DNA of 64,000 bases. Origin: Erythrobacter colymbi. Lineage in GTDB: Bacteria; Pseudomonadota; Alphaproteobacteria; Sphingomonadales; Sphingomonadaceae. Positions within the stretch are counted from its first letter, which is position 1, and every line of letters starts with the position of its first letter. Below, piece by piece: positions 24,603 through 32,898 of the stretch. Location of the stretch: positions 1 through 64,000 of the forward strand of contig NZ_MUYK01000012.1 in the NCBI RefSeq assembly GCF_002155685.1, in the 5' to 3' direction. Position numbers and translations under genes: made by a program. Under the pieces are notes generated by a model. It made no database searches. It was not told where the DNA came from and saw only the letters and a list, made by a program, of their open reading frames with translations.

Positions 24603-25550
24603 GTGTCGGGGACAGACTGGAAAAGCTTCGCTGATCAGCTGCAGATTCTGAAGGATCGCGGCTTGACGGTGGGGGATGATACCCGAGCGATCAGTTACCT
24701 CGAGAAGATCGGCTATTATTGCCTTAGTGGCTATTGGTATCCGTTTCGCTCGCCAAAAGCACAGCCCGTCGGCCTGGTGTTCCGGGAAGACCATTTCCTT
24801 CCTGGCTCAACATTCGAGGACGCTGTTGCGCTCTACGCCTTCGATCGCAAGCTGCGGCTCCTGGCGCTCGATGCGCTGGAACGGATCGAACGAGCCATCC
24901 GGGTCGACGTAGCCCACCTGCTGGGCAGGCTCGACTGCTTCGCGCAGTACGACCCCGCCCTACTGCACGGCAATTTTGCTCGCAGGGCAATTCCGAAGGG
25001 CTACAACGCGGGAAAGACTGAACACCAGCTCTGGCTCGATCACCAGGACAAGCTGATTCACCGTAGCCGGAAGCAGCATTTCGTTGCCCACAACATGAAC
25101 AAGCACGGGCGCTTGCCGATCTGGGTGGCGATCGAGATCTGGGATTTCGGCGCCCTTTCGCGGCTCTTTGCCGGCATGAACGTAAAGGACCAGGATGTCA
25201 TTGCGGCCAGCTACGGTCTGGGGACGGGACGCGAACTGGAGAAATGGTTGCGAAGTCTGAGCTATCTTCGCAACGTCGCAGCGCACCATAGTCGCATGTG
25301 GAATGTGAACGTGTTGGAGCTGTCGCCGGTGCCACAGTTCGACCAGAACTGGCAGTCGCTCGCCAATGCGCGCCCCTTCATGTACTTTTGCATCATGCGG
25401 TTTCTGCTGGCGCGGATCAGTCCGAATTCCAGCTGGGGTGAGCGGTTCAAGGCTTTGATGGCGGAGTTCCCCGAACCTGCAAACAAGGCCGTGACGGCCG
25501 CCGATTTCGGGTTGGTTGCAGGCTGGGAGGGATGGCCGCTTTGGGCCTAG
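24603..25550 (+). CDS. AbiF/AbiD-type Abi_2 family protein (HEPN ribonuclease candidate)
   Basis: A 315-residue protein of the Abi_2 family of abortive-infection proteins. The N-terminal FADQLQILKDRGLTVGD, then ISYLEKIGYYCLSGYWYPFR, is the family signature. LYAFDRKLRLLALDALERIERAIRVDVAHLL follows near residue 90. The HEPN RNase motif is RNVAAHH (Arg223 and His228, R-x4-H). Such proteins are thought to cleave RNA and stop phage growth. GTG at 24603 with GGGGG upstream is chosen; a TTG at 24582 is possible. A structured RNA candidate follows within 20 bases of the stop. It is the first cargo gene after the integrase. Confidence 0.88.
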   Translation: MSGTDWKSFADQLQILKDRGLTVGDDTRAISYLEKIGYYCLSGYWYPFRSPKAQPVGLVFREDHFLPGSTFEDAVALYAFDRKLRLLALDALERIERAIRVDVAHLLGRLDCFAQYDPALLHGNFARRAIPKGYNAGKTEHQLWLDHQDKLIHRSRKQHFVAHNMNKHGRLPIWVAIEIWDFGALSRLFAGMNVKDQDVIAASYGLGTGRELEKWLRSLSYLRNVAAHHSRMWNVNVLELSPVPQFDQNWQSLANARPFMYFCIMRFLLARISPNSSWGERFKALMAEFPEPANKAVTAADFGLVAGWEGWPLWA

Positions 25551-25569
25551 ACCATCCCCACAAAAGAAA

Positions 25570-25645
25570 ACCGGCACGTACACATCGCTGTGCAGAGGTG
25601 CCGGTCATATTGTGACCATATATATCCATACGAACGCGTTTGTCA
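25570..25645 (+). ncRNA. Candidate abiF-type structured RNA
   Basis: Starting 20 bases after the Abi_2 gene stop, CCGGCAC (25571-25577) pairs with GTGCCGG (25598-25604), enclosing a small CACA/TGTG hairpin. GGTCA-TATTG-TGACC then forms a second hairpin sharing the last bases of the first stem. A short unpaired A/T-rich tail follows. A conserved RNA class (abiF motif) is known next to abiF-type genes and is thought to be the partner of the protein. Shape and place fit, but the consensus was compared only from memory. Confidence 0.55.
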
Positions 25646-25792
25646 ATGAGAGACATTCACGGCACTGCCCCAGGCACTAGCTGAATCGGAGCGATTCTCG
25701 CCGTGGCGCGCTCAGATCAAGGCCTGCGGCACGGCGCCAGCCTGAGGCCAAGCTTCACCCAATGCGCTCTTGCGACGACTATATATCAGACC

Positions 25793-26200
25793 CTACAAAT
25801 CGAGCTCAACCCCTGTGTGCTGCTCGATCTTCTTCTTCACCAAGCCCTTGGCGAGCGCCTTCAGGAGATCGAGACTGAAGCCGCCAGCCTTCTTTGCGCC
25901 GGCCTTTGTCTCACGCCAGATGGAGGGATCACGGATGGTGTCGAGGAAGTCATGCCCGGCCCATGTAATCTGGCCAATCTGCCAAGCCGCGCCTGATAGC
26001 TTCGCTTTTATGGTAATGAGACCAGCATTGTCGAGCAGGTCCAGGTGATACTCCAATAGTTCTGCCTGCTCGCGCGGCAGCTTGCCTTCGCTGCTCTCGC
26101 CCAAAACCTCAGCGATCTCCGGGGTCAAAAGATCAAACGAGCGTCGTCCGTCTTCGATCTGCAAGAGCAGATCCCGGATGAGGTCCATGTTGCGCTTCAT
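25793..26200 (-). CDS. DUF2513 domain protein
   Basis: A 135-residue protein beginning MKRNMDLIRDLLLQIEDG, the usual start of DUF2513 proteins, followed by a winged-helix-like region (EYHLDLLDNAGLITIKAKLSGAAWQIGQITWAGHDFLDTIRDPSIW). The C-terminal KTKAGAKKAGGFSLDLLKALAKGLVKKKIEQHTGVEL resembles the family's basic tail. The family is common on phages and islands, and its function is unknown. The start at 26200 gives the family N-terminus; 27 codons farther upstream are open but look like non-coding sequence. It lies downstream of a winged-helix gene on the same strand. Confidence 0.75.
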   Translation of the reverse strand: MKRNMDLIRDLLLQIEDGRRSFDLLTPEIAEVLGESSEGKLPREQAELLEYHLDLLDNAGLITIKAKLSGAAWQIGQITWAGHDFLDTIRDPSIWRETKAGAKKAGGFSLDLLKALAKGLVKKKIEQHTGVELDL

Positions 26201-26290
26201 GGCCCGGACCATACTGCAAACACAGCGGAAGGACAGCGAACTGTTCGACCGGCAATGACTGATCGCCATAATCGCCCGCACTGTGCGCGG

Positions 26291-26911
26291 TCAGCTGTGA
26301 GCGAGCTGATAGCGGCCATTCTTGCGGGCACCGACAAAGCGCAAAAGACCGCAGCCGCACAGACCCGCAAGATCGCGTCGCGCGGACTTGATGCTCACCT
26401 GCCAGTGTGCCGCGATCTCGCGGGCTTTGACCGGATGACCCTTGCCGACTCGGTCGAGCACCCAGCGTTGGCGCTCATTGAGGCCCAAACTTATTGGGTC
26501 ATTTCCAGGGACATTTCCAAGGTCATTTATAGGGTCAGAATTCGGTCGATGCTTGCCCAACGGCCGCTCATTGCCGTGTTCATGTGCCCACGATGTTCCC
26601 CCGCGCAACCATTCGGATGACTCGGCGAGTCTGGATTGCTGGCTTTCGATGATGCCGAGAACGAACGCTCGAATAACGGGAGACGTCGCAACCAAGCGCA
26701 GAAAGAATAGCGTGTCGGGGCCATGTTGCCCGGCCATCCAATGTTTTGCGGACCGCTCACTGGCATGGGTCAGGCGCATCAATTGCTTCACGGCACGATG
26801 CGTGTCCCCATGTTCCTTGCGCAGCAAATTGGCGATGGTCTCGGCAAAGGCTTGGCGACTGGCGAGCGCACCCTCCCAAGCTGGCAACTTCCTGCCCTTT
26901 TTCGGCAACAT
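26291..26911 (-). CDS. Putative winged-helix DNA-binding protein
   Basis: A 206-residue protein. The N-terminal half has FAETIANLLRKEHGDTHRAVKQLMRLTHASERSAKHWMAGQHGPDTLFFLRL (about 20-75), which looks like an HTH of the kind that follows recombinase genes. The C-terminal half, LNERQRWVLDRVGKGHPVKAREIAAHWQVSIKSARRDLAGLCGCGLLRFVGARKNGRYQL (about 145-205), is a DeoR-like winged helix. AAGGA lies 9 bases before the ATG at 26911; longer starts run into the divergent promoter. It diverges from the serine recombinase gene by about 120 bases and may regulate that cassette. No named family assigned. Confidence 0.7.
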   Translation of the reverse strand: MLPKKGRKLPAWEGALASRQAFAETIANLLRKEHGDTHRAVKQLMRLTHASERSAKHWMAGQHGPDTLFFLRLVATSPVIRAFVLGIIESQQSRLAESSEWLRGGTSWAHEHGNERPLGKHRPNSDPINDLGNVPGNDPISLGLNERQRWVLDRVGKGHPVKAREIAAHWQVSIKSARRDLAGLCGCGLLRFVGARKNGRYQLAHS

Positions 26912-27031
26912 CTTCCGGTCCTTTCCCACATATACTGTTGAGAGTGCGGGAATGCCGGAGCGGTCCGTAGTTCGCGCTGCAGCGGTTGGCCGCCCTGGCC
27001 ACTGCAGTTCGGGTTTCGAAAGGGGCGAGCA

Positions 27032-28603
27032 TTGCCGGGATGGGATAAAGACGAGGCACCGGGCGATGCAGAACAGAGGCCAACCGTGCGCGCGGCGGAA
27101 TATGTTCGGATGTCCACGGACCACCAGAAATACTCGACCGAGAATCAGGCCGATGCGATCCGACACTACGCCGCGTCTCGCGGCATAGAGATTGTCAGGA
27201 CCTATGCTGACGACGGCAAAAGCGGTCTATCGATCGACGGTCGCGCTTCTCTGCAGCGCCTGATTGCCGACGTCGAATCCGGCGTCGCCGATTTCCAGAT
27301 GATCCTCGTTTATGATGTCAGCCGCTGGGGCCGTTTCCAGGACGCCGATGAGAGCGCCTACTACGAGTACATCTGCCGCCGCTCCGGAATTCAGATCGCC
27401 TATTGCGCCGAACAGTTCGAGAATGACGGGTCGCCCATGAGCACCATGTTCAAGGGCTTCAAGCGCGCCATGGCTGGCGAATACAGCCGGGAGCTTTCGG
27501 TAAAGGTCTTCGCCGGCCAGGGGCGGCTCATCGAAAAGGGTTATCGACAAGGCGGTCCCGCTGGCTTCGGCCTGCGTCGGACACTGATCGATGAGCACGG
27601 CAACGTCAAAGCGGTCCTCTGCCGCGGCGAACAAAAGAGCCTCCAGACCGATCGGGTCATCCTGACACCGGGCCCGCCCGAAGAGATTGACGTGGTTCGC
27701 GAGGTCTATCGGAGCTTCGTTCATGAAGGACGCTCCGAACGCGAGATCGCCGAGGACCTTAATGCTCGAGGTGTTCTATCCGACCTCGAACGCCCTTGGA
27801 CACGCGGCACCGTCCATCAGCTGCTGATCAACGAGAAATACGTCGGCGACAATGTCTGGAATCGGCGGTCGTTCAAACTGAAGAAGAAGCGGGTCCGCAA
27901 CGCTCCCGACATGTGGATCCGGTCGGAGGGAGCATTCGAGGGAATCGTTGAACGCGACCTGTTCGAGGCAGCTCATTCGATCATCACGGCACGCTCGTTC
28001 CGCCTGACGGACGAGGAAATGCTCCAAGCGCTGCGAGGCCTCTACGCCAGCAAGGGTCTGCTGTCGGGCATTATTATCGACGAATGCGAGGGATTGCCGT
28101 CAAGCAGCGCCTATAGCTCCCGGTTTGGCAGCCTGCTGCGCGCATACAGTCTGGTCGGCTTCTCGCCTGAACGGGACTATCGCTATATCGCGATCAACAA
28201 GGCCCTGCGCCGCCTCCATCCGGATATCGTTCGTGAAATCTTGGCTGGCCTCCACGCGCAGGGGAGCGATGCGTTTCAGGATCTTGCCAGTGACAGCATC
28301 CGGGTGAACGGCGAGTTCAGCCTTGCAATCGTTCTGGTGCGCTGCACGCCAACGCCGACCGGCTTGCTGCGCTGGAAGATACGTTTCGACACGAGCCAGC
28401 TTGCCGACATCACCGTGGTCGTGCGGATGGACATGCACAACCGTGCGCCATTCGATTACTACCTGTTCCCGAGGATCGACGTCACCAGCGAACGGCTGCG
28501 TCTCGCCGAGGACAACGATCTGCACCTCGATGCCTATCGCTTCGATACGCTCGATTTCTTTTACGACATTTCGGCGCCCGTCGCCATTCCGGAGGCTGCG
28601 TAA
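27032..28603 (+). CDS. Large serine recombinase
   Basis: A 523-residue serine recombinase. The resolvase domain starts with AAEYVRMSTDHQKYSTENQ, with the nucleophile Ser28 (numbered from the TTG start), and continues through the YDVSRWGRF region to KGFKRAMAGEYSRELSVKV. A recombinase domain (VREVYRSFVHEGRSEREIAEDLNARGV and HQLLINEKYVGDNVWNRR) follows. No zinc ribbon is obvious; the C-terminal 150 residues are unusual. Starts are uncertain: TTG 27032 (AGGGG 6 bases upstream) or GTG 27086 (AGAGG 6 bases upstream) are both plausible. The stop overlaps the start of a ParB-like gene by one base, forming a recombinase-ParB-ParB cassette. Confidence 0.88.
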   Translation: MPGWDKDEAPGDAEQRPTVRAAEYVRMSTDHQKYSTENQADAIRHYAASRGIEIVRTYADDGKSGLSIDGRASLQRLIADVESGVADFQMILVYDVSRWGRFQDADESAYYEYICRRSGIQIAYCAEQFENDGSPMSTMFKGFKRAMAGEYSRELSVKVFAGQGRLIEKGYRQGGPAGFGLRRTLIDEHGNVKAVLCRGEQKSLQTDRVILTPGPPEEIDVVREVYRSFVHEGRSEREIAEDLNARGVLSDLERPWTRGTVHQLLINEKYVGDNVWNRRSFKLKKKRVRNAPDMWIRSEGAFEGIVERDLFEAAHSIITARSFRLTDEEMLQALRGLYASKGLLSGIIIDECEGLPSSSAYSSRFGSLLRAYSLVGFSPERDYRYIAINKALRRLHPDIVREILAGLHAQGSDAFQDLASDSIRVNGEFSLAIVLVRCTPTPTGLLRWKIRFDTSQLADITVVVRMDMHNRAPFDYYLFPRIDVTSERLRLAEDNDLHLDAYRFDTLDFFYDISAPVAIPEAA

Positions 28604-29502
28604 TGCCTGTCGTGCGCCCACAGCAAATCGAGATGATCCCGGTTGCCAAGATCACGGTTCTCAACCCGCGCTCGCGAAACAAGCGTCAGCACCGCGAGAT
28701 CGTGAACAACATTGAGTCGATCGGATTGAAGCGACCGATCACGGTCAGTCGACATCATGGTCCGGGTGGCCCTCGCTATGATCTCGTCTGCGGGGAAGGC
28801 CGGCTCGAAGCATTCCTGATGCTAGGGCAGACCGAAATCCCCGCGGTCGTCATCGAGGCGAGCGAGAGCGATTGCCTAGTGATGAGTCTGGTCGAGAACA
28901 TCGCTCGCCGCACCCCGCGCCCGATAGATGTGATGCGCGAGATCGGTGCGCTGCGTGAGCGCGGCTACAATGAGACGGAAATCGGCCAGAAAATCGGGGT
29001 CAGCAGTTCGTGGGTCAGCATGATCGTTTCACTTCTGGAGCGCGGCGAGGAGCGGCTCGTTGCCGCAGTGGAAACTGGCCTCATCCCGATCAGCCTGGCG
29101 ATGGAAATCTCGCGGGCAGAGTCCGAGGAAGCGCAGAACCTGCTGCTCGACGCTTATGAGACGGGCAAGCTGCGCGGCAAAAAGCTGGCTTCTGTGAGAA
29201 GGCTGCTCGAGCTGCGAATGCGCGGGCAGAACAAGTCGATGCCGTCAGGCAAGCTGGGCAGACGATCCGCCAATCGGAAACTGACCGCGAGCGACCTCAT
29301 GCAGGTTTATCAGCGAGAGGCCGAGAAGCAGCGTCTGCTCGTTAAGAAGTCCGATTTCACGCAAACCCGGCTGCTGTTCATCGTCGAGGCCATCAAGGAT
29401 CTGCTTGGCGACGAAGGGTTTCTGACCTTGCTCCGTGCCGAGGGGCTGGAGACGATGCCGCGCGCCCTGGCCATGAGAATTGCGGGCGAAACCGATGACT
29501 GA
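28603..29502 (+). CDS. ParB-like partition protein, first of pair
   Basis: A 299-residue ParB/RepB/Spo0J-like protein. The N-terminal ParB nuclease-like domain (VAKITVLNPRSRNKRQHREIVNNIESIGLKRPITVSR, then YDLVCGEGRLEAFLMLGQTEIPAVVI) contains the conserved GEGRLEA motif. MSLVENIARRTPRPIDVMREI leads to the HTH (YNETEIGQKIGVSSSWVSMIVSLL, about residues 125-148). The start overlaps the recombinase stop (TAATG), so translation is probably coupled. No ParA gene is nearby, so a classical partition system is unlikely; the protein may instead assist recombinase-based maintenance. Confidence 0.87.
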   Translation: MPVVRPQQIEMIPVAKITVLNPRSRNKRQHREIVNNIESIGLKRPITVSRHHGPGGPRYDLVCGEGRLEAFLMLGQTEIPAVVIEASESDCLVMSLVENIARRTPRPIDVMREIGALRERGYNETEIGQKIGVSSSWVSMIVSLLERGEERLVAAVETGLIPISLAMEISRAESEEAQNLLLDAYETGKLRGKKLASVRRLLELRMRGQNKSMPSGKLGRRSANRKLTASDLMQVYQREAEKQRLLVKKSDFTQTRLLFIVEAIKDLLGDEGFLTLLRAEGLETMPRALAMRIAGETDD

Positions 29503-30454
29503 CTGGACCGAAACAGAGACATCAGGTTTGGAGCCAGGTTCGGAGCACCGCGTTCGCCTTGGTTTTGAACGCGAAACCGTCACTGTCGCACTCGAGCAGC
29601 TCGTCCCGCTCAAGATACTTCAGCAAGGCGTGCGGGAGAGCAAGAAATTCACTCAGATCGTCAGTTCGATCAAGGCGATTGGGATCGTCGAGGCTCCTGC
29701 TGTTGCTCCCGATCCAAAGCATCCGGGGAAGTATTTCCTGCTCGACGGCCATCTACGGATTGAAGCTATGCGCCAGCTCGCGATTCCGACAGTCGAGTGC
29801 CTCGTCGCAAATGACGATGAAACCTACACCTACAACAAACGCGTCAATCGCCTGCCACCCGTGCAGGAGCACCGGATGATTGTGCGCGCGATTGAACGCG
29901 GTGTCACAGAAGCGGTCATCGCTGATGCGCTCGGTCTCGAAGTGCAGTCGATACGCGCACGCTTCCGTCTCCTCGACGGCATCTGCGCTGAGGCCGCTGA
30001 TGCGCTGAAGGACACCAATTGCTCAATGAAGGTATTCGATCTCCTGCGGCGCATGACCGCGTTCCGCCAGATTGAGGCTGCTGATCTGATGATCGGTCAG
30101 AACAACTTCTCCGTGATGTTTGCTCGTGCGCTACTAGCGGCGACACCGGATGAGCAGCTTGTTCCCGTCAGCAAGAAGGCGGGCAAGGCCGACGCGGCGG
30201 GACCAACCAGCCAGCAGATCACTCGCATGGAGCGAGAACTTGCCGCTTTGCAGACGCAGGTCAAATCGGTCGAGGAAAGCTATGGGATCGACAACCTCCA
30301 CCTGACCTTTGCGCGAGGCTATCTCGGCAAACTCCTTGCCAATGCGCGCATAGTGCGTTGGCTCTCGCTGCACCGTCCAGAATATCTGACCGAGTTCCAG
30401 CGCATTGCGGAAATCGACAGTCTCGGCGGCTTACCCGCGCCCAGCGCTGAGTAA
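29495..30454 (+). CDS. ParB/RepB-like partition protein, second of pair
   Basis: A 319-residue protein with a ParB N-terminal domain (VPLKILQQGVRESKKFTQIVSSIKAIGIVEAPAV, YFLLDGHLRIEAMRQL), then VNRLPPVQEHRMIVRAIERGVTEAVIADALGL with a HTH, and a RepB-type C-terminal region with a short coiled coil (TRMERELAALQTQVKSVEESYG, about 250-272). The ATG lies 8 bases inside the upstream ParB gene, supporting one operon. The paired ParB proteins differ in their C-termini and could act as a heterodimer. It is the last gene of the recombinase cassette. Confidence 0.85.
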   Translation: MTDWTETETSGLEPGSEHRVRLGFERETVTVALEQLVPLKILQQGVRESKKFTQIVSSIKAIGIVEAPAVAPDPKHPGKYFLLDGHLRIEAMRQLAIPTVECLVANDDETYTYNKRVNRLPPVQEHRMIVRAIERGVTEAVIADALGLEVQSIRARFRLLDGICAEAADALKDTNCSMKVFDLLRRMTAFRQIEAADLMIGQNNFSVMFARALLAATPDEQLVPVSKKAGKADAAGPTSQQITRMERELAALQTQVKSVEESYGIDNLHLTFARGYLGKLLANARIVRWLSLHRPEYLTEFQRIAEIDSLGGLPAPSAE

Positions 30455-30600
30455 TGTGATGGGGACCCGGACCCGATAAGCGCGGGGACCATGGGAGACG
30501 CCGCACTGAGGGGCGGATCGAGCATGGAGGTGGGAATGGCGGCGAACCCGCAGGAAGCCCACCAGGTCGGCCGTCATAGGGACCGACCGATTTATGAGAG

Positions 30601-30632
30601 TGACGGGCGCGCCAGGGCATGCGCGCCCGTCA
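30601..30632. terminator. Perfect 12-bp hairpin between cassette and DUF736 gene
   Basis: TGACGGGCGCGC and GCGCGCCCGTCA with an 8-base loop. It lies between convergent genes (ParB-like gene rightward, DUF736 gene leftward) and could terminate both, although no T-tract follows. Confidence 0.5.
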
Positions 30633-30644
30633 TGGGATGGAGAA

Positions 30645-30674
30645 CACCGGCCCCGCCCGAGGGCGGAGCCGGTG
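30645..30674 (-). terminator. Hairpin just after the DUF736 gene
   Basis: Two stacked stems, CACCGGC/GCCGGTG outside and CCGCCC/GGGCGG inside, with a 2-base loop. It begins 8 bases beyond the DUF736 stop on the minus strand; TTCTCC follows. Likely transcription end. Confidence 0.6.
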
Positions 30675-30681
30675 CGGCGGT

Positions 30682-31002
30682 TCAGGCCGGCGGATTCCAG
30701 ATGATGACCTTCTTGGAGGGATCATCGCCCGGCGCGTTGGCGATATTGCCGTAGATCGTGCCGAACTCGGGTGCGGAGAGCGAAACCGAAACATATTCGG
30801 CGCCGGTGTTCTGCGAGAAGCGCTTCCAGCCTGCGCCCAGCTCGAAGCCGTTCTTGCGGCTGACGATGCGATAATCGGGCTCGGATTCCTTCGCCTTGCG
30901 GTTGTTGGGGATGATCGCGATCGGCGCGGAGACCGTCAGCGTCGCCAGCGTGCCCTCGAAGCTGTCGTCGGCCTTCACGGTCAGGTTAGCGATGGTAGCC
31001 AT
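30682..31002 (-). CDS. DUF736 family protein
   Basis: A 106-residue protein beginning MATIANLTVKADDSFEGTLATLTVSAPIAIIPNN and ending GNIANAPGDDPSKKVIIWNPPA, the standard shape of DUF736 proteins found on conjugative elements and plasmids of alphaproteobacteria. The predicted fold is all-beta. GAAGGAG lies 8 bases upstream of the ATG. The function is unknown; family members sit in mobile-element backbone regions. It is transcribed leftward, convergent with the recombinase-ParB cassette, and ends in a strong hairpin. Confidence 0.9.
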   Translation of the reverse strand: MATIANLTVKADDSFEGTLATLTVSAPIAIIPNNRKAKESEPDYRIVSRKNGFELGAGWKRFSQNTGAEYVSVSLSAPEFGTIYGNIANAPGDDPSKKVIIWNPPA

Positions 31003-31418
31003 GAAAATTCTCCTTCGATTGTCGGGGCCCATCCCCGATGGCGCCCACCAGAGGGTCCGGCTGCTGGCGTCACCGAGCGCAGCGCGCGAGGGCGAACCCC
31101 GCACGGGGTTGACGGCATGAGGCTGACGAGACCCGCAGACAGGCGCCAAGGAAGGGGTGGTTCACGCACGATCAGGAGCAGAGTCGGCAGCAAGCTCCCA
31201 GCGGAGGCCAGCGACTTCGGCACGCGCTTCAGTGGCCCCATGGACCAGGCTCATTCCCTTCACTCCAAGGCGCGAGCCTGCTCATCGCGGTCAGCCATGG
31301 GATCGACCGAGATGCACGCCAGACGAAACCTTCCAAGAGCGACGGCATGTTCAGATTCTGACGCATCATTGACTTTCGGGAGATTTATAATCATATCACC
31401 ACCGTGAGAGGACGAGCC
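31003..31418. other. Gene-free stretch upstream of DUF736 and Xre/RES genes
   Basis: About 415 bases separate the divergent DUF736 and Xre-like antitoxin genes. No supported reading frame is seen on either strand. The right part is AT-rich with TTTATAATCATATCA just before the antitoxin, which probably holds the autoregulated promoter of the toxin-antitoxin pair. Confidence 0.5.
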
Positions 31419-31802
31419 ATGAACGTCAGCGAAGCCAAGGCGACCGACCGCAAGGATCTGACCGGTCCGGCACTCAGGACCTTTTTCCGCATTGCTGAAG
31501 CCTGGGGCCTCAAGGAGCAGGAACAGATGCGTCTGCTCGGGCTGGACAGTCGTTCGACCTATCAATCCTGGAAGCGGGGCGCGATTGCCGCTCTCCCGAA
31601 GGATGCGCTCGAGCGGATTTCCTATGTCATGGGGATCTACAAAGGGCTTCACATCCTTTTGCCCAAAACTGCCGACGAATGGGTCCGCAAGCCGAACAAG
31701 GCGCGGGTATTTGGCGGCGCTTCGGCGCTCGATCGCATGATGTCGGGCAATGTCGCAGACCTCTATGTCGTGCGGCAGTATGTCGATGGACAGCGCGGCT
31801 GA
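31419..31802 (+). CDS. Xre/MbcA-ParS type antitoxin of Xre/RES pair
   Basis: A 127-residue protein. The N-terminal HTH (FFRIAEAWGLKEQEQMRLLGLDSRSTYQSWKRGAIAALPKDALERISYVMGIYKGLHILL, about 22-80) is followed by the toxin-binding region DEWVRKPNKARVFGGASALDRMMSGNVADLYVVRQYVDGQRG. The PNKARVFGG-SALDRM block is the signature of DUF2384/ParS antitoxins that pair with RES toxins. It would repress its own promoter and neutralise the toxin. The ATG at 31419 follows GAGAGG; the GTG at 31404 is less likely. The toxin gene starts 3 bases downstream. Confidence 0.9.
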   Translation: MNVSEAKATDRKDLTGPALRTFFRIAEAWGLKEQEQMRLLGLDSRSTYQSWKRGAIAALPKDALERISYVMGIYKGLHILLPKTADEWVRKPNKARVFGGASALDRMMSGNVADLYVVRQYVDGQRG

Positions 31803-31805
31803 TCC

Positions 31806-32489
31806 GTGAACATTCCTGTAACTCAGGTGCGGTGGCAGCCGTGCTACCGGATCATCCCGAGCCGTTTTCCCCCGATCGCGCTGTTTGAAGCGGTGGCCGA
31901 TCCTGCCGATCTAAAGGCTGTTTTCCAGATCGAAGCGATGACCAACGACCGGCTTCGCGAGGAAGCGGGCGACCTCGCACTGGTGCCGCCTGAAGACCGC
32001 ATATCCGGGCCGGGCACGTCCCCGATCATGGCGGCCTTTACCCATCTGAACCTTGAAGGCGACAGGTTCACCGATGGGAGCTACGGCGTGTTCTATGCCG
32101 GGCTCACACTCGCCACCGCGATTGCGGAAACGCGGCATCACAGGGCCAAATTCCTCGCGGCGACAGATGAACCCGCGCAGGAACTCGACATGCGCGTCTA
32201 TGCCGTCGACCTTGACGCGCCGTTGCATGATATTCGCGGCGCCCGTGAGGCTCTGCCCGCGCTCTACCATCCCGATAGTTATGCTGTGTCTCAGGAGACG
32301 GCACGCCGCCTTCGGGACGAAGGCGCAAACGGTATCGTCTATGCGAGTGTCCGTGATGCAGGCGGCGAATGTGCAGCTGTATTTCGACCCCGGCTCCTGT
32401 CCAATTGCCGTCAGGAACGCCATCTCACCTATGTCTGGGACGGCAGCACCGTCAGCACCGTTTATGAAAAGCGTATGTTGGACGGTTGA
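31806..32489 (+). CDS. RES domain toxin
   Basis: A 227-residue RES toxin, an ADP-ribosyltransferase-like fold whose studied members break down or transfer from NAD. Family residues are present: Arg15/Arg20 in YRIIPSRFPP, Tyr97 in GVFYAG, Glu108 in ATAIAETRHHR, and a C-terminal Ser in VYASVRDAGGECAAVFRPR. The GTG start lies 3 bases after the antitoxin stop, so the pair is an operon. Free toxin would deplete NAD+ and stall growth; in an island it can stabilise the element or act in defence. Confidence 0.9.
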   Translation: MNIPVTQVRWQPCYRIIPSRFPPIALFEAVADPADLKAVFQIEAMTNDRLREEAGDLALVPPEDRISGPGTSPIMAAFTHLNLEGDRFTDGSYGVFYAGLTLATAIAETRHHRAKFLAATDEPAQELDMRVYAVDLDAPLHDIRGAREALPALYHPDSYAVSQETARRLRDEGANGIVYASVRDAGGECAAVFRPRLLSNCRQERHLTYVWDGSTVSTVYEKRMLDG

Positions 32490-32898
32490 TATTTCGATGG
32501 ACCCGAAGCGACCGCTCTCGCGCTCGGTCCGGGCCGGCAGCTCACGAATTGCGATAACTGGAAGCGGTCATTCGAGCGCAAAACCATCGACGGATGTCGA
32601 CCCAGCTTAAGACGTTCCGACGCACAACCTGCTGCGTCAGATTAGGATAATACCAGCCATTCCAACCAGTTTAACCCGTCGACGGCTGCCGCTAACATAG
32701 CTGACCTTCGAAGGTCCAAATCGGCTCTTTAAAATCTGCCGCACGCCCAGGTCTCGAAGCAGGGAGAGCGCCCTGACGCAAATTGGTCGTGCCTTCTTAG
32801 GCGAACAGTTTAGACGATCGGGCCTCGTCAGTGCCGTTCTTTTTCTTGCTCGGGAGACGTCGAGTTCTGCTAAATCACCATGCGGCAACGAACAGGGA
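32490..32898. other. Gene-free stretch between RES toxin and Gabija genes
   Basis: No supported coding frame is present in these 409 bases. No known RNA or repeat is recognised. The right 60 bases (GTCGAGTTCTGCTAAATCACC) probably contain the gajA promoter, though no consensus could be placed with confidence. Confidence 0.4.

Noticed and set aside
26955-27010. Inverted repeat with CTGCAG ends in the divergent promoter
   Set aside because: The outer CTGCAG arms do not align with the inner TGGCC/GGCCA stem, so no single consistent hairpin or operator could be drawn.
31375-31392. Sigma-70 promoter TTGACT...TATAAT before the Xre antitoxin
   Set aside because: TATAAT is present, but the TTGACT box is only 11 bases away instead of about 17, so the pair was not annotated as a promoter.
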